A stretch of DNA of 20,864 nucleotides from a bacterium. GTDB lineage: Bacteria; SZUA-79; Acidulodesulfobacterales; Acidulodesulfobacteraceae. The stretch covers positions 1 through 20,864 of the forward strand of contig JAKAKF010000197.1 of assembly GCA_021813595.1 (NCBI GenBank), written 5' to 3'. Below the pieces are notes generated by a model that saw only the letters and a list, made by a program, of their open reading frames with translations, did no database searches and had not been told where the DNA came from. Each line of letters starts with the position of its first letter. Position 1 is the first letter of the stretch. The translations under genes and the position numbers were made by a program. This document shows positions 7,578 through 15,094 of this stretch, piece after piece.

Positions 7578-8816
7578 ATGAATAAACATAAATACGTTAT
7601 TTTATGCCCCGACGGCATGGCCGATACCCCGTTATCCGAACTCGGCGGCAAGACGCCCCTTGAGTACGCTAAAACGCCGAATATGGATTCCGTGGCGGCA
7701 AGAGGAGTTACCGGTTTAATGAAAACTATTCCGGACGGATGTCTTCCCGGCAGTGATATAGGTTCTATGTCGATACTCGGATATGATCCTTTAAATTATT
7801 ATACCGGAAGGTCGCCTCTCGAAGCCGCAAGCATGGGCGTCGAACTCGGCAAAGACGACGTTGCGTTCAGGCTTAATCTAGTAAATATACTTGAGAAAAA
7901 CGGCAAAAAATATATGCACGACTATTCCGGCGGACATATTACCACGGAAGAGGCAAAGCAGATTATTGAAACTTTTCGGAAAGAACTCGGCGGCGACAGG
8001 TTCCGTTTTTACCCCGGCGTCAGCTACAGGCATCTTCTCGTAGTCAAAAATATAGACATAAACGGTCTTCAAACGGTTGCGCCGCATGACATTCCCGATT
8101 TGCAGATAGACGAATATATTCCTCACGGCACGGCTTCAAGTTCCGAAATAGTCGAAATAATGAAAAAAGCAGAAAAAATATTAGAAAATCACGAAGTAAA
8201 CAAAAAAAGAATCGCCGCAGGTAAATTGCCGGCAAATTCAATTTGGCTCTGGGGACAGGGATATAAACCTTCCATGCCGACCATGAAAGAAGCTTACGGA
8301 CTTGAAGGTTCGGTTATTTCCGCCGTAGATTTGGTAAAAGGTATAGGAAAATATGCCGGACTTAAAGTTATAGACGTTCCAGGCGCTACCGGATATTTGG
8401 ATACCAATTATGCAGGTAAAGTAGAATACGGGATGAAATCTTTAAATGGCGGAGATTTTGTTTATATTCACGTAGAAGCGACCGACGAAGCTTCACATGA
8501 AGGAAAAATAGATTTAAAACTTAAAGCTATAGAAGATTTCGACAAATTTATCGCCGGAGGAGTGCTTGAAGGACTTAAGAAATTCGGCGATTATACGGTA
8601 ATGATTTTGCCGGACCATTACAATCAGGTTAAATTAAAAAAGCATACTCCGGAACCGGTGCCGTTCTGCGGTTTTTCTACTAAAACGGAAAAACAGGCGG
8701 CAGATAAATACTCATCCGTTAATTATTCCGAAACGTTAGCGCAAAACAGCGGTTTATTTTTTGACTCCGGTTCTAAACTGTTTAAATATTTTTTAAACGA
8801 TTTTAACCGGCAATAA
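7578..8816 (+). CDS. apgM: Archaeal-type cofactor-independent phosphoglycerate mutase family protein; candidate non-orthologous homoserine kinase
   Basis: A 412-residue alkaline-phosphatase-superfamily protein of the ApgM group. Metal and active-site residues are visible: Asp12 in CPDGMAD, nucleophile Ser59 in PGSD, then GYDPLNYYTGRSPLEAASMGVEL, the HVEATDEASHEGK metal site, and Asp346/His347 with His356 in PDHYNQVKLKKHTPEPVPF. The bacterial branch of this family is annotated as a proposed homoserine kinase because it clusters with hom and thrC where thrB is missing; here it directly follows alaC-hom-thrC. The other role is 3-/2-phosphoglycerate interconversion. The Shine-Dalgarno GGAGG (7559-7563) is 14 bases from the ATG, which is long, but an in-frame TAG sits just before the ATG, so no longer start is possible. 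Family assignment is firm; the choice between kinase and mutase is open. Confidence 0.88.
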   Translation: MNKHKYVILCPDGMADTPLSELGGKTPLEYAKTPNMDSVAARGVTGLMKTIPDGCLPGSDIGSMSILGYDPLNYYTGRSPLEAASMGVELGKDDVAFRLNLVNILEKNGKKYMHDYSGGHITTEEAKQIIETFRKELGGDRFRFYPGVSYRHLLVVKNIDINGLQTVAPHDIPDLQIDEYIPHGTASSSEIVEIMKKAEKILENHEVNKKRIAAGKLPANSIWLWGQGYKPSMPTMKEAYGLEGSVISAVDLVKGIGKYAGLKVIDVPGATGYLDTNYAGKVEYGMKSLNGGDFVYIHVEATDEASHEGKIDLKLKAIEDFDKFIAGGVLEGLKKFGDYTVMILPDHYNQVKLKKHTPEPVPFCGFSTKTEKQAADKYSSVNYSETLAQNSGLFFDSGSKLFKYFLNDFNRQ

Positions 8817-8824
8817 AAATATAT

Positions 8825-8912
8825 GAAAAAGGTGTCAGATTAATTTTACGCAACACCCTGATAGTTAATTACTACTTTTCGTAAACGTAAAATAAAATCT
8901 GACACCTTTTTC
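8825..8912. repeat. Palindromic repeat element B (GGTGTCAGATT family)
   Basis: An 88-bp element starting nine bases after the apgM stop. The left arm GAAAAAGGTGTCAGATTAAT continues to TTTTACG (ends 8850). The right arm runs from CGTAAAAT to CTGACACCTTTTTC (8886-8912). These pair over about 26 bp with one bulge. The centre holds GTTAATTA at 8864-8871, the loop core shared with element C in the same orientation. The T run after the right arm would suit termination of apgM. Confidence 0.8.
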
Positions 8913-9025
8913 TCTGATAGTTAATTGCTACTTTTCGTAAACGTAAAATAAAATCTGACACCTTTTTCTCTGATAGTTAATTGTTGCTTTTCGTAAACGT
9001 AAAATAAAATCTTACGCTTTTTTCT
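8858..9025. repeat. Three tandem copies of a 56-bp unit (right half of element B)
   Basis: The string CTGATAGTTAATT begins at 8858, 8914 and 8970, exactly 56 bp apart. Each copy continues through CTTTTCGTAAACGTAAAATA. The first two copies are almost identical and end in CTGACACCTTTTTC. The third has drifted at its end (CTTACGCTTTTTTC). The unit is the right half of the palindrome without its left arm, so it looks like a local duplication. Confidence 0.85.
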
Positions 9026-9101
9026 TAAACGTTTTTCCAATCGTTAGAACATATTATAGAGGTTTTTTGTTCTATTGCATGATTAAAGTTTTTATTTTTG
9101 C

Positions 9102-9130
9102 TTGATTTTAAAAAAATGTTTTATTATAAT
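9102..9130 (+). promoter_or_regulatory. Sigma-70-like promoter for carbonic anhydrase, twin of the icd promoter
   Basis: TTGATT (9102-9107), a 17-bp spacer and a perfect TATAAT (9125-9130), ending 60 bp before the ATG at 9191. The surrounding segment (9082-9130) is repeated almost exactly at 9822-9873. Confidence 0.7.
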
Positions 9131-9190
9131 AAGAACTAATTTTTTATAATAATTCGTTTTAAAATCAATAATAAATAATAGGTCGCAGTT

Positions 9191-9826
9191 ATGGCAAGTT
9201 TATTTGACGGAGTTATCGATTTCAATAATAACGAGTATAAAAAATACAGCGAACTATTTAAGAAAATAGCGGATGGACAGAGTCCGCACACGCTTTTTAT
9301 CGGATGTTCCGATTCCAGAGTTGTTCCCACCTTAATAACTAAGTCTCTCCCCGGCGAACTTTTCGTCGTCAGAAATATAGCAAATTTAGTGCCTCCATAT
9401 AGAAACGTAGCCGAATATCTTGCGACGACTTCGGCTATAGAATATGCAATAAATGTTTTAAAAGTCAGTAATATAGTAGTATGCGGACATTCAAACTGCG
9501 GAGGATGCAGGGCTCTATATATGTCCGACAAGGATTTAAAACATATTCCGCATACAAAAAAATGGCTTGAGCTTGCAGGCAGCGCAAAAAAAATAGTATC
9601 CGAACATATCAGGAAAGCGGGCGAAAACGGCGAAAAATTTACGGAAAAACAGATAGCGGCGCTTACCGAAAGAGAGAATATAAAAGAACAGCTTAAACAC
9701 CTCAATTCTTATCCTTATATTAAAGAAAATAAAGATATAAATATATACGGATGGCATTACGATATAGAAACCGGAGATGTTTATAACTATTCGTTCGGCG
9801 GAGATATTTTTGAAAAAATAAATTAA
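9191..9826 (+). CDS. can: Beta-class carbonic anhydrase
   Basis: A cytoplasmic zinc enzyme interconverting CO2 and bicarbonate; 211 residues, typical of bacterial beta-class enzymes. The Asp-Arg dyad and first zinc cysteine are in GCSDSR (Cys39, Asp41, Arg43). The other zinc ligands are in GHSNCGGC (His100, Cys103). The segments PGELFVVRNIANLVPP and the EYA helix are also typical. There is no signal peptide. It has its own promoter, whose sequence is duplicated after the gene in front of icd. With a biotin carboxylase encoded downstream, the likely job is supplying bicarbonate for carboxylation. Ribosome site is weak (AATAGG). Confidence 0.95.
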   Translation: MASLFDGVIDFNNNEYKKYSELFKKIADGQSPHTLFIGCSDSRVVPTLITKSLPGELFVVRNIANLVPPYRNVAEYLATTSAIEYAINVLKVSNIVVCGHSNCGGCRALYMSDKDLKHIPHTKKWLELAGSAKKIVSEHIRKAGENGEKFTEKQIAALTERENIKEQLKHLNSYPYIKENKDINIYGWHYDIETGDVYNYSFGGDIFEKIN

Positions 9827-9844
9827 TGTTTTTATTTTTTTTGC

Positions 9845-9873
9845 TTGATTTTAAAAAAATGTTTTATTATAAT
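9845..9873 (+). promoter_or_regulatory. Sigma-70-like promoter for icd, twin of the carbonic anhydrase promoter
   Basis: TTGATT (9845-9850), a 17-bp spacer and TATAAT (9868-9873), ending 75 bp before the icd ATG. The 45-bp segment around it is nearly identical to that upstream of the carbonic anhydrase; the main difference is a T run longer by three bases. The repeat starts at the carbonic anhydrase stop codon. Confidence 0.7.
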
Positions 9874-9948
9874 CAATGCCATCATATTTTTTAATCCGTT
9901 TAATTTAATAATTAATTAAAATAACGATAATTTTAAAAGGAATATATA

Positions 9949-11208
9949 ATGAAAAACGAAAACGTTTTTTTATGGGACGGTAAAATAAACATACCTAAAG
10001 ACGGCAAATTTATAACATTAAAAAGCGACCATAGCTTAGAAGTGCCTAATAATCCTATAATACCTTTTATAAGCGGAGACGGCATAGGTCCGGAGATTAC
10101 TCCCGTAATGCTTAACGTAGTAAATGCCGCAATGAAAAAAGCTTACGGACATTCAAAAAAAATATACTGGGTAGAAGCAGTCGCAGGAGACAAAGCAGAA
10201 TCTAACGGTTTGGAAAGAATGCCCGCGGAGACCTTAGAAATACTTAAACGCAGCGTAGTTTCCATAAAAGGTCCGCTTGGAACTCCGGTCGGCAAACCAG
10301 GAAAATCTTTAAATTCGATATTAAGGCAGTCTATGGATTTTTATTCTGCTATCAGGCCTGTTTATTATCTTGGTCAGCCTACGCCGATTCCGGATCCTGA
10401 AAGAGTGGACGTTACGATTTTCAGGGAAAATTCCGACGACGTTTATATGGCTATAGAATATATGGCAGGTTGCGAAGGCGCAAAAAAGGTGCGCAATTTC
10501 TTTATAAAAGAAATGGGGGTTAAAGAAGACGCAATACCGGAAGATGCCGGAATCACCATAAAGCCCATGAGCGAATTTAAGACTAAAAGGCACGTAAGAA
10601 AGGCTTTCAGATATGCTATAGATAACGGTAAAAAATCTATCGCCGTTGCAGGTAAGGGCAATATAATGAAAGCTACCGAAGGCGCATTTTTAAACTGGGC
10701 GTTTGAAGTAGCAAAAGAAGACGAATTTAAAGATAAAATTTCAACGGAAACAGGTGCGACCGGAAAAATAAAATTATCCAAAGTTATTACCGACCAGATG
10801 CTTATGCAGTTGGTTTTAAATCCTAATGCATACGATGTTATTATTACGCAAAATTTAAACGGCGATTATATTTCCGACCTTGCTTCGGCGTTAGTCGGCG
10901 GACCGGGTTTCGTGCCGAGCGGTAATATCGGCGACGGCTACGCTCTTTTTGAAAGCACGCACGGCGTAGGCATGGATATCGCCGGTAAGGGGATAGCGAA
11001 CCCGCTTTCTATTACACTTTCGGGAGCAATGATGCTTGAGTATATAGGTTTTAACGAGGCTGCGAAACTTGTTTACGATGCCGTGAAAAGAACTATTTAT
11101 CAAGGTAACGGCACAAGGGATATTTACACCGGTTTTGAAAAATTAGACAAAAAAGCCGTAGAACTGAGTACCGTGGAGTTTGGTCAACATATAATAAAAG
11201 AGATTTAA
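9949..11208 (+). CDS. icd: Isocitrate dehydrogenase, homodimeric type with NAD-type cofactor residues
   Basis: Interconverts isocitrate and 2-oxoglutarate plus CO2, or reduces oxalosuccinate to isocitrate in the reductive direction. 419 residues, close to E. coli Icd. Substrate-binding residues are kept: Ser120, Asn122, Arg126, Arg136 and Arg159 in KSLNSILRQ, IRPV and FREN, plus the metal motif NLNGDYISD. The cofactor loop reads HGVGMDIAGKGIANP. Asp343-Ile344 replace the Lys-Tyr pair that binds the 2'-phosphate of NADP in E. coli, so NAD(H) use is predicted. The start of the loop (VGM for the usual TAP) is unusual. AAGGAA supports the start. It is followed by osmC and the two-subunit carboxylase, which fits a reductive role. 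Confidence 0.93.
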   Translation: MKNENVFLWDGKINIPKDGKFITLKSDHSLEVPNNPIIPFISGDGIGPEITPVMLNVVNAAMKKAYGHSKKIYWVEAVAGDKAESNGLERMPAETLEILKRSVVSIKGPLGTPVGKPGKSLNSILRQSMDFYSAIRPVYYLGQPTPIPDPERVDVTIFRENSDDVYMAIEYMAGCEGAKKVRNFFIKEMGVKEDAIPEDAGITIKPMSEFKTKRHVRKAFRYAIDNGKKSIAVAGKGNIMKATEGAFLNWAFEVAKEDEFKDKISTETGATGKIKLSKVITDQMLMQLVLNPNAYDVIITQNLNGDYISDLASALVGGPGFVPSGNIGDGYALFESTHGVGMDIAGKGIANPLSITLSGAMMLEYIGFNEAAKLVYDAVKRTIYQGNGTRDIYTGFEKLDKKAVELSTVEFGQHIIKEI

Positions 11209-11276
11209 AAATACAGAATAAATATAATTTAAAACGATTATTTAAAATAAGATTTAAAATCAATTCCGGAGGTTAT

Positions 11277-11684
11277 ATGAAATTAACCGTTAAACAAAAA
11301 GAAGATTTTCATTTTGTCGGCAAGAGCGAATCCGGCGAAATTAATATAGATGCGGCAGGATACGTCGGCGGCAAGGGAAGGGGAATAAGACCTCCCGAGT
11401 TATTCTTGTATTCTATTGCAGGCTGCATGGGAATACATGCATACGAAGCGCTTCATAAAGCGGGCAAACATGTAGAAGACGTAATAGTCGATACCGACAG
11501 CGAAAGAAGGGAAGAAAAACCGAAGGTATTCACGAAAATAATGTTAAGCTTTACAGTAAAAGGCAAAGGAATAACCGAAGAAGACGTTAAAAAAGCCGTA
11601 GAAGAAGCTCTTACCAGTTCCTGCAGCATTGCTTATTTAGTAAACAAAGCTTGCCCTATAACCTACAGCATTAAACTTGGTTAG
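11277..11684 (+). CDS. OsmC family protein (thiol-dependent peroxide detoxification)
   Basis: 135 residues of the OsmC/Ohr fold. These enzymes reduce organic or hydrogen peroxides using two cysteines, which here are Cys50 in SIAGCMGIHAYEAL and Cys116 in TSSCSIAYLVNKACPITY. A third cysteine, Cys126, lies in the ACPI segment. The first conserved helix, RPPELFLYSIAGC, is typical of the family. It is closer to the general OsmC/YhfA group than to Ohr. GGAGG at 11268-11272 fixes the start. It lies between icd and the carboxylase genes with gaps of 68 and 44 bp, so it is probably co-transcribed with them; a link to protecting oxygen-sensitive carbon-fixation enzymes is only a guess. Confidence 0.88.
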   Translation: MKLTVKQKEDFHFVGKSESGEINIDAAGYVGGKGRGIRPPELFLYSIAGCMGIHAYEALHKAGKHVEDVIVDTDSERREEKPKVFTKIMLSFTVKGKGITEEDVKKAVEEALTSSCSIAYLVNKACPITYSIKLG

Positions 11685-11728
11685 TATCCAAGTGAACCGA
11701 ATTAATCTGAGGGAGGATTTTTAAAATA

Positions 11729-13147
11729 ATGTTTAATAAAATTTTAGTAGCGAACAGGGGTGAAATAGCCTGCAGAATAATAAGGGCGTCGAAAGAGCTC
11801 GGCATACCTACTGCGGCTATTTTTTCCGACGTAGAACCGACAGCGCGGCACGTAAAAATGGCCGACGAAGCTTATATGATAGGCGCAAACCCTCTCGATA
11901 CTTATCTTAACTATCAGCTTATAATAGACCTTGCTAAATCTATAGGAGCGGACGCAATTCATCCAGGTTACGGATTTCTTGCCGAAAACGAAGATTTCGC
12001 AAAAGCTGCCGAAGACAATAATATTAATTTTATCGGACCTTCGTCGGAAGTTATAAGGCTTATGGGCGATAAAGCAAGGTCGAAAGAAATTATGAAAAAA
12101 GCCGGCGTTATTACCGTTCCGGGCAGCGACGGCATATTAAAGTCTGCCGAAGAAGCCCTTGAAATAGCGGAAAAAATAGGTTACCCCGTTCTTCTTAAGG
12201 CTACCGCAGGCGGCGGAGGAAGAGGAATAAGGTTATGCCGCAATGCCGGAGAAGTAAAGACCAATTATGAAAATGCTTACGCTGAAGCACTTAAAGCATT
12301 CGGCAACGGAGAACTGCTTTTAGAAAAGTTTATCGAAAATCCGAAACATATAGAGTTCCAAATTCTCGGCGATAAATTCGGCAACGTAGTTCATCTTGGC
12401 GAAAGAGACTGTTCTATTCAGAGAAAAAATCAAAAAATGATAGAAATAGCGCCGTCTATGGTTTTAACCGAAGAAAAACGTAAATTTTACGGCGATGCCG
12501 CGGTTAAGGCATGCAGGGATATAGGCTATTACAGCGCAGGCACCATGGAATTCGTTTCCGATTTGTCGGGCAATATATATTTTATAGAAATGAACACGCG
12601 GGTTCAGGTAGAACATCCCGTTACCGAAAGCATTACCGGATTCGACATAGTGAAAGAACAGATTAAAATCGCCGCCGGCAATAAATTATCAATAAAACAG
12701 GAAGACGTGAAGTTAAAGGGATTTGCCATAGAATGCAGAATAAACGCGGAAGACCCGAAACACGATTTTCGTCCGAGCATCGGCACTATAGAACGCTATT
12801 ACGTTCCAGGAGGCAACGGCATAAGAATAGAAAGCGCTGCATCGGTAGGCTTTGAAGTAACTCCTTATTACGATTCTATGATCGGTAAATTAATCTGCTG
12901 GGGCAATACGTTTGAAGAAGCTATATGCAGAACTTATGAAGCATTAGAAACTTATGAGATTAAAGGCATTAAAACGACTATACCTATTATAAAAAAGATA
13001 ATTAAAAAAGATAATTTTAAAACTGGACTTTTTTCTACTAATTATTTAAAAGAAAATCCTGATGTTTTTGAATATGAAGTACAGAGAGATAAAGAAGATT
13101 TTGTAGCTTTCATTAGCGCCGCCTTGTCGGCGTATCACGGTTTATAG
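11729..13147 (+). CDS. cfiB: Biotin carboxylase subunit of a two-subunit 2-oxoglutarate (or pyruvate) carboxylase
   Basis: Uses ATP and bicarbonate to carboxylate biotin carried on the partner subunit encoded next. 472 residues: an N-terminal domain from NKILVANRGEIACRIIRASKELG, HPGYGFLAEN, the ATP-grasp loop KATAGGGGRGIRLC, the catalytic segment EMNTRVQVEHPVTE and RINAEDP. The C terminus is extended past the acetyl-CoA carboxylase AccC length, ending DKEDFVAFISA...YHGL. Both the length and this tail agree with what I remember of the small subunit of Hydrogenobacter 2-oxoglutarate carboxylase and of PycA proteins. GGGAGG at 11711-11716 precedes the ATG. Adjacency to icd and citrate-cleavage genes favours 2-oxoglutarate carboxylase; pyruvate carboxylase is a real alternative, AccC is unlikely. 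Confidence 0.85.
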   Translation: MFNKILVANRGEIACRIIRASKELGIPTAAIFSDVEPTARHVKMADEAYMIGANPLDTYLNYQLIIDLAKSIGADAIHPGYGFLAENEDFAKAAEDNNINFIGPSSEVIRLMGDKARSKEIMKKAGVITVPGSDGILKSAEEALEIAEKIGYPVLLKATAGGGGRGIRLCRNAGEVKTNYENAYAEALKAFGNGELLLEKFIENPKHIEFQILGDKFGNVVHLGERDCSIQRKNQKMIEIAPSMVLTEEKRKFYGDAAVKACRDIGYYSAGTMEFVSDLSGNIYFIEMNTRVQVEHPVTESITGFDIVKEQIKIAAGNKLSIKQEDVKLKGFAIECRINAEDPKHDFRPSIGTIERYYVPGGNGIRIESAASVGFEVTPYYDSMIGKLICWGNTFEEAICRTYEALETYEIKGIKTTIPIIKKIIKKDNFKTGLFSTNYLKENPDVFEYEVQRDKEDFVAFISAALSAYHGL

Positions 13148-13165
13148 TCTATAACGGAGGAATAA

Positions 13166-15079
13166 ATGAAAAATATCGAAACTATGTTAAAAGAAGGCTC
13201 GATAGAAATCGCAAAGCCTAAAAAGATTTTAATTACCGATTTAACCGCAAGGGACGGACAGCAGTGTAAGCTGGCGACGAGGGTTACGACGGACGATCTG
13301 CTTCCTTTATGCGAAAAAATGGATAAAGCCGGTCTTTACGCTTTCGAGGCATGGGGCGGCGCGACGTACGACGTCTGCTTGAGATACTTAAAAGAAGACC
13401 CGTGGGAAAGGCTTAGAAGAATTAAAGCCGTGATGCCTAATACAAAAATACAGATGCTGTTTAGAGGACAGAGCATAGTAGGATACAGGCCGAGAGCCGA
13501 CAAGGTAGTTTACAAGTTTGTCGAAAAAGCCCTTAAAAACGGTATTACAGTTTTCAGGGTGTTCGACTCTTTAAACGATAACCGCAATATAGAAGTCGCA
13601 TGCAAGGTTATTAAGGAACTCGGCGGAGAATGCCATGCGGAGATAAGCTATACCAAAAGCCCTGTTCATACATACGAAAAATGGATGCAATACGCCGACG
13701 AACTTTTAGAAATAGCGCCGGACTGGATTTCTTTTAAAGACGCTACGGGTATCATAATGCCATTGGATACCTACAACATAATAAAAGGAATGAAAGAAAA
13801 AGTCGGAGATAAAATAAAAATTTTGTTTCACAATCACGATATGAGCGGAACAGCCATAATGAATCATATGATGGCGATATATGCCGGCGTGGACATGCTG
13901 GATACGGTTCTTTCTCCGCTTGCTTTCGGTTCTTCGCATCCGGCTACGGAAAGCGTAGTCGCCGCGCTTCAAGGCACGCCTTACGATACGGGCATAGATT
14001 TAAAAATCTTGGAGGAAGCAGCAGCTTTAACCGGAATTATAAGAAAAAATTATAAAAAATACGAAACTGAATACGGCGGAGTCAACGCAAAAGTTCTTAT
14101 CCATAAAATACCCGGCGGTATGATTTCAAATATGACGGCTCAGTTAAAAGAGGCTAACGCTATCGATAAAATGGAAGAGGTTCTTAAAGAAACTCCTATA
14201 GTTGAAAAAGACCTGGGTTATCCCCCGCTTTTAACACCATCGTCTCAAATAGTCGGCGTTCAGGCTGTTTTAAACGTTATATCCGGCGAAAGATACAAGA
14301 TGATAACGAAAGAGGTAAGAGATTATATAGAAGGCAAATACGGCACGCCTCCGGGACCGGTGTCTAAAGAGCTTGTCGAAAAAATTATGGGACCAGGCGG
14401 CAAACCGGATTATTCAAAGCGTCCAAGCGACAGCGCAGACGTAAACGAATGGGATAAGGCGGTTAAAGAACTCGGTTCGCTTGCAAAATCCGACGAGGAT
14501 ATTCTTCTTTACGTCTTGTTCCCGCTTCAGGCTATGGAATTTTTGAAAGCAAGGGAAAACGGAGAGTTAGAAACGCCGGAAGTGACGCCGGGTACCGAAG
14601 ACATGATAGAAACCCGCGCAGGAGTTATCGAAAATACGGCGCCGGTGGAGTTTGACGTTACATATCACGGCGATAAATTTAACGTAAAAATTGAAGGCGT
14701 AACTCCAAATCAGGAAGAAGGCAAACCCAGAAAATATTATGTAAGGGTAGGCGGCAAATTAGAAGAAATACAGCTGTTTCCCAAAGTAGAAGCGGTAATC
14801 GGCGGAAAAGCCGGCGGTTCCAAGACCTCCGCGGGAGGCGCATCTAAGGGTAAAAGAGGTATCGAAGCAGGAGACGTTACTCCTCCTATGCCGGGCAAAG
14901 TTGCTAAGATATTAGTAAAAGAAGGCGATAAAGTAACGAAAGGACAGACCGTCGCTATGGTCGAAGCCATGAAAATGGAAAATGAAATACACGCCGCGGC
15001 AGATGGTACGGTTAAAGCGATTTACGTTAAAGTAGGCGATAATATTACGCCGGACGATCCGCTGTTAAATATTGGATAG
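13166..15079 (+). CDS. cfiA: Carboxyltransferase/biotin carrier subunit of 2-oxoglutarate (or pyruvate) carboxylase
   Basis: Transfers CO2 from carboxybiotin to a 2-oxoacid. 637 residues: an HMGL-like TIM barrel (about 20-290), a conserved carboxylase domain (about 305-500), a Gly/Ser/Lys-rich linker (about 548-573) and a biotinyl domain with the biotin lysine Lys603 in EAMKMEN. Metal-site residues are Asp30, His222 and His224 (HNHD), and the lysine expected to be carbamylated is Lys191. The active-site motifs RDGQQCKLATR and KDATGIIMP differ from the usual pyruvate carboxylase/OadA forms (RDAHQSLLATR, KDMAGLL) and resemble, from memory, Hydrogenobacter CfiA. GGAGG five bases upstream; 18 bp after the partner gene. 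Oxaloacetate decarboxylase alpha is less likely, since no membrane subunits are encoded nearby. Confidence 0.85.
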   Translation: MKNIETMLKEGSIEIAKPKKILITDLTARDGQQCKLATRVTTDDLLPLCEKMDKAGLYAFEAWGGATYDVCLRYLKEDPWERLRRIKAVMPNTKIQMLFRGQSIVGYRPRADKVVYKFVEKALKNGITVFRVFDSLNDNRNIEVACKVIKELGGECHAEISYTKSPVHTYEKWMQYADELLEIAPDWISFKDATGIIMPLDTYNIIKGMKEKVGDKIKILFHNHDMSGTAIMNHMMAIYAGVDMLDTVLSPLAFGSSHPATESVVAALQGTPYDTGIDLKILEEAAALTGIIRKNYKKYETEYGGVNAKVLIHKIPGGMISNMTAQLKEANAIDKMEEVLKETPIVEKDLGYPPLLTPSSQIVGVQAVLNVISGERYKMITKEVRDYIEGKYGTPPGPVSKELVEKIMGPGGKPDYSKRPSDSADVNEWDKAVKELGSLAKSDEDILLYVLFPLQAMEFLKARENGELETPEVTPGTEDMIETRAGVIENTAPVEFDVTYHGDKFNVKIEGVTPNQEEGKPRKYYVRVGGKLEEIQLFPKVEAVIGGKAGGSKTSAGGASKGKRGIEAGDVTPPMPGKVAKILVKEGDKVTKGQTVAMVEAMKMENEIHAAADGTVKAIYVKVGDNITPDDPLLNIG

Positions 15080-15094
15080 TTATAGCCGCGGCAG

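Noticed and set aside
8825..9025. CRISPR array suggested by repeated 56-bp units
   Set aside because: The units are directly abutting, with no distinct spacers; only three copies, no cas genes, and the repeat is half of a dispersed palindrome.
9136..9705. 189-codon minus-strand frame over the carbonic anhydrase gene
   Set aside because: Low-complexity Ser/Phe/Leu-rich translation opposite a clear enzyme gene; no supporting start signals.
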